From NCBI GenBank assembly GCA_946800325.1, contig OX326958.1, positions 19,614,414-19,678,413 of the forward strand: a stretch of DNA of 64,000 bases, given 5' to 3'. Position numbers and translations under genes: made by a program. This DNA comes from Luzula sylvatica. Taxonomy: Eukaryota; Streptophyta; Magnoliopsida; Poales; Juncaceae. This document shows, one piece after another, positions 45,469 to 55,775 of the stretch. The notes below the pieces were generated by a model. The model did no database searches. It was not told the DNA's origin and saw only the letters and a program-made list of their open reading frames with translations. The stretch's first letter is position 1. Every line of letters begins with the position of its first letter.

Positions 45469-48314
45469 ATGGCGGGAATTCGAGCTTGGGCGAGAAATCT
45501 CGTTTCAAAGATGAAGAAGAAGAGCAAGAAGGGGAATGGGGATAACTCGAGAGACAGTGCCAAGAAGAAGAAAGATGAGAAGGTGACTGCTAGCGAAGAG
45601 GCTACAATACTTCGATTAAACGGCTTGCGTATGCGCGGTGATCTTGTCATGCCGGACAAGAAGAACAACAAGCCGTACCGGCCTATCCCTTGGAGTGCGT
45701 TCAAAACTGATCAGGTTTTCTTTTCTTTTTCTTTTTTTTTCGAATTTGCATCTGAGTTTTTTTGATCTTTACAAGAACCTGTCTGATAAGAAGGTTATCT
45801 TTTGCACTGGTGATCTTTTCTTTTGAATTCTTTCTTTGCTTTCTGATTTGATGATCGGATTTTGAAAATTCTTATTTTCTTTTCTGTTGTTGCATCTGAG
45901 TGAGATTATACAATTTCAAATCTGCATCTGCATCTGAGATTGAATTCATCTTTCATCTCCACTTTCTTCTTTGTTTTGTTATGCAAAATCATAAAATCTG
46001 ATATTTTGAAATCTACTTAGGATTACAATTTGATTGTAGTATTATGTAAACTGGAATTGGAATTAGAATCCAATTCAATTTGTATTTTATATCTGTAGCA
46101 TCATTGAATTAAATCGAAATAGCGTATCTTTATAATCTTCAATCAAGAAAGTGTCTAAATTCCATTTCTTTATCTTTCGATTTTGGAATTGATAGATCTA
46201 TGATCTAAGTTTTGAGCTTTGATGTTGAAAAGATTCTGGACTGATGATTAGAAGGATAACTTGTTGCATTTTTGAACTAGTTTAATTGAAGTGATTACAT
46301 TTCATTTGTTTGTTGATTGTTAACTTTATAATCGTAATGGAAGTAGTTTGTTTAATTTATATTTGGTCAAGTATGGATTTGTCAATAGTTTTGAATGTTG
46401 GTATGGATGAATCTAATTTTGAACTAGTATGTATTGGTTTGGATTGTATATATGTAGTATTTATTGAATTGAAGTTTGAGTATATATTTGCTAATAATAA
46501 TGGATTGATAATTGTAAAATTAGGGTGAAGAGGAGGTGACGGTCAAGGATGAGGGACATGGAAGCGGGTCGATTGACGGGTCAGGTTCTTCCAAAGCAGT
46601 TGGTGTATCGGGTTCGGATTCTGCGAGGCCATATGCGGCAAATTCTGAAGTGCCAGCTGTAATGTCTGATGGCGTCCTTGCTGAGCTGGAATCGGCGAGG
46701 TTGTCAAAGGAAAGGACGGTGGATGCTACTGGTCTTTTACAGGTACAAATTTTAGTTCTGAAATTATATATATTTTATTTTTTGAAAAGTATAAATTATA
46801 TTTTTGAATGAGAGAATTATATTTTTCTAAAATTATATTGTGTACATGAAGCAGATTAAAGAGGAGGCAGGACGTGCGAAGGAGAAAACATACGCGAATT
46901 TGCAGGCAGCACGTGCGAAGGAGAAAGGTGCCGAAAAATATGCCAAGGAGATTAAAGAGGAGGCACTTTTCAACTCCCGCATGCGACGTCAGAATGCTGC
47001 TTCGGTGAGCCGTGCCGATATGGCTCCTCGCTTGAATGCCATTAATAAGGTATCTTTGTTTCGTTCGCATTGATACAAATAAATAATGAAATATTTATAC
47101 TGATATGTACATATCTGATGAAGATTCTCTCTCTGCTTTACATTGTATTTCATATCTGATGAAGATTCTCTCTCTGCTTTAAATTGTATTTCATATCTGA
47201 TTAAGATTCTCTCTTTGCTTTAAATTGTATTTAGGAGGATAAGGACGAGGTGGCTCCTCGCATTGATGTCAATAATAAGGTATGGTTTGGTTTCATTCTC
47301 ATTCATACAAATAAATAATTAAATATTATCTGTGCTTTGAATTGTATTTAGGAGGATAATGTGCCGCAATGGGACGGGACTCTCATTATCGATGCCGAAA
47401 TATTGTACGCCTCTATGGACCAGTACGAAGTAGGCGGCCGAGACGCATCCTCCATCCTGACCCTCACGATCGCAGAATGGATGATGTCAAATCCAACTTC
47501 CTTCCCCCCGGCTGTGTTCGATTCGCTTCTAATCCAAGGTACACTGATTATGTGCATATTTCTTATTGTTTCAATTTTTAATTTTCTAGTATTATAAATG
47601 ATATTTTTCATGATTGTAAATGCTATATTCAAAATGAATAATGGTATATGTATAAACGTTTCTCATTTGGTAGGTGGACGCCAGTGGGAAATAATTAAAC
47701 AGGTTCATCATCGCCGTCTGGACTTGGAGACGGCCTTGACTGCCCCTACATGCCGTCTCAAATCGTTTCCGCGCCATTCTTTCATGGGATATTTTATGCC
47801 AAGATCGATCGAGTTACCAAAAGAGTATATTGATGGGCGCTTGTCCTTCGCTGACATATGGAGGAAACTAGAACAAGCGGCAAATTCTGCTACGGTTCCA
47901 ATTTTCTATATATTGTGCTACTTCCATCACTGTTTTCTTTTGCGGGTAGAAAATAAGGCTTTTTATGTTATCGACACCTCGGGAGGTAAATTAGATCCGC
48001 AATGCAAAAAGGCTCACATGATTACATTTAACCAGGAAACAAAGATTTTTGGGAAAAATCCCGATGGTTTTGTAAGGGGGAGTTTGGCTTGTCAAACCTA
48101 TTTCGAACACTTGGTGGCAAAAGCGTGTAGGGAAAATGCAAGTTCCATCCAAGGATTGTGTCCTGAAAAATTAGCCCAAGTACTCCAAGTCAAGTTGACT
48201 CGTTTGGAGTAAGTTATTTTTCTCTACAATTAGAAATATTAGATATCAATTTTCCTCGTATTTTTTTGACTCACATGTCTTTGCTTCTTTTTTTTGTTTA
48301 GGTGGAAGTGGTGA
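45469..48314 (+). CDS. Plant protein related to the C-terminal half of NT-C2 (EEIG1/EHBP1-type) proteins, 7 exons
   Basis: Exons 45469-45714, 46524-46742, 46855-47049, 47235-47279, 47352-47538, 47674-48208 and 48302-48314, all GT-AG with continuous frame, give 479 residues. The N-terminus is very basic (MAGIRAWARNLVSKMKKKSK). Exons 2 and 3 encode an acidic/serine region and an Ala/Lys/Glu-rich helical stretch. Exons 5 and 6 encode a conserved domain with LTLTIAEWMMSNP, FDSLLIQGGRQW, RRLDLETAL, SFMGYFMP, LSFADIWRKLE, FLLRVENKAFYVIDT and GGKLDPQC. This order matches what I recall of the C-terminal half of plant C2 NT-type proteins (At2g25460-like), whose N-terminal C2 domain is absent here. The last exon is 13 nt, ending WKW. 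The function is unknown. Exon 4 (15 codons) looks like a duplicate of neighbouring exon sequence. This is the only intact member of a small local duplication. Confidence 0.85.
47100..47352 (+). repeat. Tandem repeats in introns 3 and 4 linked to an exon duplication
   Basis: CATATCTGATGAAGATTCTC plus TCTCTGCTTTAAATTGTATTT occurs three times (about 47107, 47150 and 47192). The last copy ends in TTTAG and creates the acceptor of exon 4. The same GCTTT.AATTGTATTTAGGA acceptor context recurs at 47334-47352 before exon 5. Both exons begin GAGGATAA. Confidence 0.85.
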
Positions 48315-48835
48315 GATTGAAAAGGTGAGATGGCACCGTCAAACCGTGCCGAACCGCCTTGATCAGTAGCCATCTCATCTTACGTGCTCGCCACCCACGT
48401 GCCAAACAGTCTCCTTTGCAATTCCTATCCAGCTCGAATATCCCGAATCTCCAACCCTGCAATTCCGACACAATTCCGATTTTACCCCTGCAGCCATTGC
48501 ATCCGCTTTCTCCACATCAGCCTCTTTCGAGGACAAAAATGGAAATCAATTTAGCAAAAAGCACTTACCCCAACTCGTATTCTACGCAATCTCGACCTCT
48601 ACTTCTTTCCATATGCCACCTCAGCCTGGATCCTTGCCTTATCTTCCATTCCAGTAAGTACTGGATCCATCCAGTTTTCTTTTTATTGTCACTTCAGTAC
48701 TCAACATCTCTCCAGTTTGTGTTGAACATAAACTATTGTTTTCTAAATTTTCCTAATTTTGTTATTTTTCAGGGGTATCCTAGTATATTCTACTGTCCGA
48801 GAATGAACTGCATAATCGCTTTGCATGCATCGAGA
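48315..48835. other. 3' flank, no gene supported
   Basis: Cytosine-rich sequence with a 177-codon frame (48359-48892) that lacks recognisable motifs and is probably chance. It ends where the second repeat array begins, with a partial repeat unit (CATCGAGAACCGTGCAAAAA). Confidence 0.4.
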
Positions 48836-49588
48836 ACCGTGCAAAAATTTCCGGTTCATTTTATCCATCTCAAATCGACCTCTCCAAAATAAACGATGAT
48901 TCGGTACGCGTGCTTGTCACTGCTGCCCCAAAAGTCGAAAGATGATGGCGCATCGAGAACCGTGCAATTATGTACGGTCACTTAAATCCATCTCAAATCG
49001 ACCTCTCGAAAATAAACAATGATTCGGTACGCGTGCTTGTCACGGCTGCCCCAAAAGTCGAAAGATGGTGGCGCACCGATAACCATGCAATTATGTACGG
49101 TCACTCAAATCCATCTCAAATCGACCTCTCCAAAATAAACGATGATTCGGTATGCTTGCTTGTCACTGCTGCCCCAAATGTCGAAGGATGGTGCCGCATC
49201 GAGAACTGCGCAATTATGTTTGGTCCGGCTAATCCAACTCAAATCGACGTCTCCAAAATAAACGATGATTCGGTACGCGTGCTTGTCACGGCTGCCCCAA
49301 AAGTCGAAAGATGGTGGCGCATTGAGAACCGTGCAATTATGTACGGTCACTCGAATCCATCTCAAATCGACCTCTCCAAAATAAATGATGATTCGGTACG
49401 CGTGCTTGTCGCGGCTGCCCCAAATGTCGAAGGATGGTGGCGCATCGAGAACCGTGCAATTATGTACGGTTGCTCTAATCCAACTCAAATCGACCTCTCC
49501 AAAATAAATGATGATTCGGTATGCGTGCTTGTCACGGCTTCCACCAAATGTCGAAGGATGGTGCTTCATCGAGAACCGTGCAATTAAA
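48836..49588 (+). repeat. 123-bp tandem repeat array 2 (about 6 units)
   Basis: Same unit as array 1; the CGGTA(C/T)GC landmark starts at 48902, 49025, 49148, 49271, 49394 and 49517, exact 123-bp steps. Five consecutive units form an open frame of 205 codons (48970-49587). The last unit has a one-base insertion (GCTTCCACCAAATG), and the array then passes into the flank shared with array 1. One unit (around 49148-49260) is more diverged (TTTGGTCCGGCTAATCC). Confidence 0.95.
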
Positions 49589-50510
49589 ATTGAGTAGTAT
49601 TTCCTGCCCCAAATGATTCGGTCTGTCAAACAAGTTTGAATAATATTTCCTGCTTGTCAGTGGGTCGAAATTTGTGTATATATTGGCTTTTCTAAGACTT
49701 AAAATTGAGTAGTAGCACACATTCTCTCTCAAACAAGTTTGAATGATTTTATTTGATTATAAAATTATAATTATAATTGAAAAATGATTCTGTATGATAT
49801 GATTATGAAAATAATTAGTTTGGTTTTCTCGTTCGTAAAGCTTAAGGTTTCAAATTAAAATTTAAAGTCGACTAAGAACAATGCAAAGCATTTTCTAGTA
49901 AACAAATTTGGGAAGAGATTATTTAAATTAACAAATACTAAAGGAAAGCCTCTTCAAGAAATTGAGGTTGCACTTTTGCCAACAAATCGACTGGACAGAT
50001 AATTAATCTGAAATATATCTTTATATTGTGTTTCTAATACCGTTTTATTTTTGCTATATCTTGTTTCAGATATACTATTTATGAAAATTTCTGTACATGT
50101 TTTGATATTTAAGATTTCTTTAATCATTAAATTGCTATTTCTATATAGTATAATCTAATGAATACAGCTGGCAGAATGCCAAAATGTCTCGCCAATTTTT
50201 TTAAAAAAATGTGATATGTTTTTCTTAGCCCTTCATGAGATTGAGTTCAAATTACCAAACATAAATTTATAGAAAAAAATAACACACAAAAAGAAATAAA
50301 AATATTTAATATTTGATTTTGTGCAAGTGAAGACTTGAAAATCTGGAATATATAATCCAGGATATGAAAAACCATGTTTATGCAACCATACACAATCCCG
50401 GATTTATAGTCTGGAGTATCTGGGATTATGAAAAACTCGTGATTAAGATTTTAGGTTAATATAGAAAAATCCAAGATTTGGAAGCTGGGATTAGGATTCC
50501 ATCTCCTTAA
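49589..50510. repeat. Duplicate of the flank at 42146-42690 and 44880-45180
   Basis: 49589-50140 matches 42146-42690, and 50283-50510 matches 44890-45180 (AACACACAAAAAGAAATAAA, AATATATAATCCAGGATATG, GGATTCCATCTCCTTAA). The TTA microsatellite insertion of copy 1 is absent, which supports its being a later insertion there. Confidence 0.85.
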
Positions 50511-50890
50511 GGGGGTGTTTGGTTGGAGCTTTGGATTTGGAATGACTTCGAATACTCTCTTATGGATTCCATTCCCATGTTTGGTTTACACGCTCGATAA
50601 TAAAGTAATGACATACTCCATTCCCTAGGGAATAGGATTACCACCAAAATTGGTGGCTTTTCTCCATTCCCATGAGGAGGGAATAAATTTTATTTTAATT
50701 TCCAAAAATAAATAGCTCAAGGTTTCTATAAATAAACTCATTTTTACTTTTTTAAAATATGACATGGAATAAATAAGTGTACCAACCAAACAAGGTATTA
50801 GAGTATGTCATGGAATGATATGTCTTGGCATGAGATTCCTTGGCATACTTCATGCCAAGACATTTTCCAAAGCACGAACCAAACGGCCCC
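50511..50890. mobile_element. Harbinger-type MITE, 380 bp, TAA target duplication
   Basis: Ends GGGGGTGTTTGGTTGG and CGAACCAAACGGCCCC are inverted, flanked by TAA at 50508-50510 and 50891-50893. A 3-bp TAA/TTA target is typical of PIF/Harbinger. The paralogous sequence in copy 1 (CATCTCCTTAAGCTTG, about 45170-45185) is uninterrupted, giving the empty site. Inner sequence includes ATGACATACTCC / GGAGTATGTCAT-like inverted parts. Non-coding. Confidence 0.88.
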
Positions 50891-51002
50891 TAAGGTTAAT
50901 ATAAAACATGATATGTTAGAGCCGCTTTCTAAAAATAGCAGCATTACAAACCCTTACTAAAAATAGCAACGGGCTGAGCTGAGATTCCCCGCGCTTTTCA
51001 CA

Positions 51003-51254
51003 CGATGACTGTGTATGTGGTCACTGCTACTCCCGCCTTATATTCAGATTCTGATTCAGAGAGCTTTCCTTCAATCTTTCTACTTTTCTGGAATTATTCT
51101 TTTAATGGCGGGAATTCGAGCTTGGGTGAGGAATGTCGTTTTGAAGATGAAGAAGAAGAGCAAGACGGGGAATGGGGATAACTCGAGAGACAGTGTCAAG
51201 AAGAAGAAAGAAGAGAACGTGACTGCTAGCGAAGAGGCTACAATACTTCAATAA
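51003..51254 (+). pseudogene. Truncated second copy of the NT-C2-associated gene (promoter and exon 1 part)
   Basis: Exon 1 is recognisable from ATG at 51105 (MAGIRAWVRNVVLKMKKKSK) and continues for 50 codons, ending in a stop right after the EEATIL segment where the intact copy goes on. Upstream it keeps one promoter repeat unit but no clear TATA box. The rest of exon 1 and part of intron 1 reappear at 53635-54083 after an inserted block. Exons 2-7 are absent. Confidence 0.9.
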
Positions 51255-51967
51255 AATATTAACATGTGAAGGTTAATATTCATCATTAAATATAACTAGT
51301 GGGTTCCTTGCTCCGCTGCGGAACAATATTTTTTGTATATATAATTTTTTGAAATTATCTTTTTCTAGAATATAAAATAAATAGGATTTGACATAACGTT
51401 TTTTTTATTTTAAAGATAATATTTGCAAGAACTTAAATTGATGATATAGATTTAGGATTTATATAATAAAAAACATATATGAATGAAAGAAAATATAAGC
51501 TACGCAAACAAAATAAAGATATAAATACAACATTTACTTCTTATTTCTTTCCTTTAATTTTTAATATTTTTAGAAAATCATGTGATCTTGAATTGATGAC
51601 ATACGCTATTATTATTAATTTGAAAGTATAATTATCAAATTTAATATGATATTAAATTGTTTTTAATTGTGTTTTTTTTTAGTTATGATATTATACTTTT
51701 CCAAACATAATAATAGTAATGGAAGTGTATTCTTTAAGATGCATGTTTAACATATCATATGTTTAAAACTACATTTGCTAAAAATTGAAAAATATTTGAA
51801 CCTAAAAATATGACTCGTTACACAATTCGCTACAGAAGAAAGATAAAAAAAATGAAAACAAAATATAGGAACGTGTCAACATGGCATTCATCATTCGACT
51901 CTAAAAAAAGTAATACTAATAAAAAAAATAATATAATATTTGACGTTTTTAATTTTTTTATAAAAAA

Positions 51968-52457
51968 AATTAATTTTTTTTTTTCAGAAAATGTTTTGAA
52001 AATTATAGCAAAAAATAATTTGAGAAAATGTTTTCAAGATTATAAAAAATTATTTCAGAAAATGTTTTGAAGATTATAAAAAATTATTTCTTAAAATTAT
52101 AACAAAAATAATTTTGATTAATATCATTGTGCAAAAAAATAGTTCCATATTTCTTTTAGTTTCTATTTATTTTCATGGACAATAACAAAAATAGTTTTCA
52201 AATTATAACAATTGATTTTTTTTTTCAGAAAATGTTTTGAAGATTATAGCAAAAAATAATTTGAGAAAATGTTTTCAAGATTATAAAAAATTATTTCAGA
52301 AAATGTTTTGAAGATTATAAAAAATTATTTCTTAAAATTATAGCAAAAATAATTTTGATTAATATCATTGTGCAAAAAAATAGTTCCATATTTCTTTTAG
52401 TTTCTATTTATTTTCATGGACAATAACAAAAATAGTTTTCAAATTATAACAATTGAT
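51968..52457. repeat. 241-bp tandem duplication
   Basis: Two nearly identical units: TTTTTTCAGAAAATGTTTTG with C at 51985 and again at 52226, and AGTTCCATATTTCTTTTAG at 52141 and 52382, both 241 bp apart. Each unit contains three diverged sub-repeats of AGAAAATGTTTT(G/C)A(A/G)(A/G)ATTATA. Confidence 0.93.
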
Positions 52458-52614
52458 TAATAAAATTTTTGAAAAAAAAGTATTGTGTATATGTTGGCGT
52501 CGTCAATCAATAAATTATGTGAAATATAACACATTGATTAAAATATGTGTTTTTTTGGAGTCCTCAATCATTTCTTATTTTAAAACACCTCAAACATTAA
52601 AAATAAAACATGCT

Positions 52615-53005
52615 ATAAATGAGTTTCGAACCCAGATCAGCAACAACTTGAGCATGAACTCTTACAATCTAGACTATACAATTTATGTGACTTAGTATTA
52701 TTTTTATTGTATTTATCTCAGAAGACGCTGGTAATTATATTGGACAAAAAATTGAGCTCATGCGGGATTGAACTCGAAACCTCAACTATGAGGGCATGAA
52801 GGCTCTACCTGCTGCGCTAGTGAGATTTTCTGATAGAGAATTGTCTTTAGTTTATTTATACATGACTTACATGGTAATATAATACTATACTTTAATACTA
52901 AAAACATTAAAACAATCAAAAAAATTTTGGAAGTGGGTTTCGAACCCTGGTCGCCACCATCACGCGCGCTAGACGTTGCCATCTGAGCTATCATCAACAT
53001 ATGCT
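52615..53005 (-). mobile_element. tRNA-like (SINE-head-like) sequences, three copies
   Basis: On the minus strand, 53000-52925 has ATAGCTCAGATGGCAACG (pol III A-box-like) and CAGGGTTCGAAACCC (B-box-like) about 35 nt apart. 52825-52760 has CTAGCGCAGCAGGTAGAGC and then TTTCGAGTTCAATCCC. About 52675-52617 has AGAGTTCATGCTC and GGGTTCGAAACTC. The spacing fits tRNA-derived SINE heads. Flanking bases do not form an acceptor stem, so they are not functional tRNA genes. No complete SINE with tail and target duplication could be delimited. Confidence 0.5.
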
Positions 53006-53634
53006 TGCAACTATATTTGTAACATGTTATTTATGCAGGACACGTGTCAAAAATCTGTGCAATTCATTAAATTTTAAAGTATAGTATTAATATCACAACA
53101 TTTAAAATAAAAGAATTTATGAGATATTAAGGACATGAAACATCTCATTTATCATCAAATGTCATTTTCGGTTATAACATAAGAAAATAATTAGAGGTCA
53201 TTTAATTCTCCAAATGAAACCCAAATGGAGAAGATTATGAGGGCTCTCATTCCACTTTATTTATACTCATACCAATAACCAGGAAAAGAAGAAAATGGAA
53301 AAATTCTTTTATCAAGGAAAAAATAGCAAACCATCTCAAAGAAATATAGATCTCTCAATTATATTATTTAGTTTCCAACTTTCGATAGAAGAAAATTTGG
53401 TTGAAGAATTGGTGTACGTGACTTCATCTTTTTCGAGGTGTAAGTCTTCCTTTCTACGACATTGGTACTAGATCGGAATCGGGACAAATCGAAGGTGTAA
53501 AATCTTGTAGATGGAGAAACGAAATATCCTGTACTAGAGGACGTTATCTGTCTTTAGGACAGCAATGACTCGATCACGCGACTACACCAGGTTTTTTTTT
53601 GATTTATTTATTTATTTGGTTATTTTATTGAAAT

Positions 53635-54083
53635 ATAACCAACAATACCAGCCTATCCCGTGGAGTGCCTTCAACTCTGACCAGGTTTTCTTTTTTCTTT
53701 TTTTCGAATTTGCATCTGAGTGTTTGATCTTTACAAGAACATTTGTTTAGTTGTTCTGTTTAATGATTGCATTTTGAAAATTCCTTGTTTGTTTTTGTAG
53801 TCTCATCTGAGTGACATTATACAATTTCAAATTTGCATCTGAGATTCAATTCATCTCCCCTTTGTTCTTTGTTTTGAAATCTAATTGGGATTAATATTTG
53901 ATTTTAGTATTATATAAATTGGAATTGGATTTAGAATTCAATTCAGTTTGTTTTTGATATCTGTTGAAATTAAATCAAACTAGTATATTTTTATATCTCT
54001 TGAATCAAGGAAGTGTGTAAATTTCATTTCTTTAACTTTCAATTTTGGAATTGATGGATCTATGATCTAAGTTTTGAGCTTTG
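53635..54083 (+). pseudogene. Remainder of the second NT-C2-associated gene copy (end of exon 1 and intron 1)
   Basis: 53641-53683 matches the end of exon 1 of the intact gene (CAGCCTATCCC.TGGAGTGC.TTCAA, then CTGA.CAGGTTTTC), including the splice donor. It is followed by intron-1-like sequence up to TAAGTTTTGAGCTTTGAT at 54066-54083, the exact point where similarity with 46219 ends. This marks the right boundary of the duplicated segment. Confidence 0.88.
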
Positions 54084-54299
54084 ATACTCCAACTTGACAA
54101 CTTCGAAATAAATTCGCACAATCCAGTATTCCAACTCTCAACAATACGGGTTTCCGAATCCCGAATTTTGATAAAGTCGGAATATGATTTCTTACAAAAA
54201 GTTAGCGGGAAAAGAAAATAGTAAAATGGCGCTCGAAAGTTCGTCTTCTTTTTCATGATTTTTCAAACAAAAGCTGAGTTCTTCTATTCTCTCTCTCTA

Positions 54300-55671
54300 A
54301 TGGCGGATTTCACAGATCCTTCCTTCTCTCTAGGCTTCGATTTCGATTTCGACCTCTCCGACGATGAACGAGCAGAAGAAGAAGATCCTGCATTGGAATG
54401 CAAAGACACAGAGAAGCTACAGTTGCCTCCTGTACAAGAAGAATTTGAATCGCCGTGTTTCAATTCGTTTACTAGTGAACTACAACTTGATCTAATTCAA
54501 GATCTGGAGCCAGAAGAGGCGCCGGCTTTCAAGAGATTGAGAAGAGGTACTGCTCCTGCTTCTGTTTCTTCTTGAACTACAACTTGATCTAGATCGAAAT
54601 CAAGGCCCAAGGGGCTTTAACAAGCCAATCGACAAAAATAATCAAGCCCCAAAAGATCATACCAAATTCAATTTCTCCCACCTCATCAAATCTAGAGAAA
54701 GGGTAAAGAACAAAACTCAGTCCTATTGAGAAAAATCTATTTACTTGATTCCGATTCCGATTCAAATCCAGATTTCAATTGCAACAAAAACAAACAAAAA
54801 ATTCTCAAAGAACCGGACCAGTTCAAAAATTGGCCACGCTAGCACCGGACCAGTTCTGCGAAGAGTATTTCAGGTCAGAAAAGACCGAAATGCCCCTCAG
54901 AAGAAAGAAGAAGGCAGTACGAGTATGTGCAGTTCTAGGGTTTTTGATCCAGTTGAATTCACCAAAGATTTCGACGATATTTTACCAAAAGAAGAGTTAT
55001 CTAGTGCATTTTCAAATAATAAACCTCCATGTTATAAATATTTCAACCATAACGATGTGAGAATAATAAACCTCCTTGTTAGAAAGAGATTGCCTCATTT
55101 CACTCCTATTGGTACTTCAGTAAATAATGTTACAGGAAATGGACGAAATCGAGATGAAAATATCGATTACATGTAAGTGTATTTTCCAATTTAGTATATG
55201 AATTGCGAGTTTTAAATTTTGTATTTTTGTTGTTTAGGGGGGCAATTTGGTAAAAAAGACGAAATTAAAGGAAAAAGGGTGAGAAATGGAGTGAAGAAGA
55301 TCTCGGCACCTACAGATGTAGGAAAAAGACGAGTTCAAGCAGAAGGCAAACGTCTGGTCATTGGTTCACCGGTCTGGATGGCAAAAAGGTAATTTATTTA
55401 TAATAAATTTGTAATCGCATAACTATCATTACTGTGATTATAATAAATTTGTAATATTTTTTCAGGTTTATGAGGCGAAAAATGGACAAGAGCTAACAGG
55501 GCAGTTTGCATACAGACAATATAAGAAGACAAGCGAACACTTAAAAAAATCATTAAAATGATCAAAATTTTGTATTTATTTATTTATTTGATGATTATTT
55601 TACAGGATAATGGTGGTGGATTTCGCAAGTCAAAGAAACAAGGATCCACTAGAAAGAAAGCGAAGAAATGA
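54300..55671 (+). pseudogene. Conserved plant nuclear-type protein gene with broken frame
   Basis: Likely exons: 54300-54546 (MADFTDPSFSLGFDFDFDLS, acidic, ending FKRLRRG), 54593-54702, 54772-55172 (with NLLVRKRLPHFTPIG and ending near NIDYM), 55238-55388, 55466 onward (VYEAKNGQELTGQFAYRQYK) and 55606-55671 (GGGFRKSKKQGSTRKKAKK). A G.HW.T...GKKVY...GQELTGQ.AYR.Y(K/R)K end is one I recall in an uncharacterised plant protein family. Exon 4 shows an extra base in a G run (55237-55242) and a missing base near 55345-55350: the middle reads GKRRVQAEGKR in one frame, the ends in another, and the spliced frame meets TAA at once. No GT donor joins exon 5 to the last exon; reading on gives a stop at 55559. 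So it is probably a pseudogene, or two sequence errors plus an alternative end. Tail-to-tail with the GDSL gene. Confidence 0.65.
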
Positions 55672-55775
55672 AACATAAGCAATTAAATTTAAGGCCCTTT
55701 ATATAAATATAGTAAAGAAAGAAAATTAGTATATTATGCGCATATCCAAAAAAGAACAGGACTAGAAACAATTCA

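Larger units (their letters stand above)
51255..53634. mobile_element. Inserted block with a Helitron-type end, a 241-bp duplication and SINE-like pieces
   Basis: About 2.4 kb separating two parts of exon 1 of the gene relic. At its left, on the minus strand, a hairpin (CCGCAGCGG within TTCCGCAGCGGAGCAAGGAA) is followed by CCCA, CTAG (51299-51296) and host T, a Helitron-like 3' end. AAATATAAC occurs at 51288-51296 and again at 53631-53639, so a different insertion mechanism is possible. No transposase coding is seen. Contents are listed separately. Confidence 0.6.

Noticed and set aside
48359..48892. 177-codon frame between the seven-exon gene and array 2
   Set aside because: Composition is irregular, there is no recognisable motif, and it runs into the repeat array.
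49105..49629. Minus-strand 174-codon frame over the 123-bp array
   Set aside because: The same repeat is open on both strands because of its length. I have no evidence for the minus frame, and the plus frame is itself unproven.
52760..53000. tRNA genes on the minus strand
   Set aside because: A-box and B-box-like motifs are present, but the bases around them do not form an acceptor stem or a full cloverleaf, so they are only SINE-head-like.
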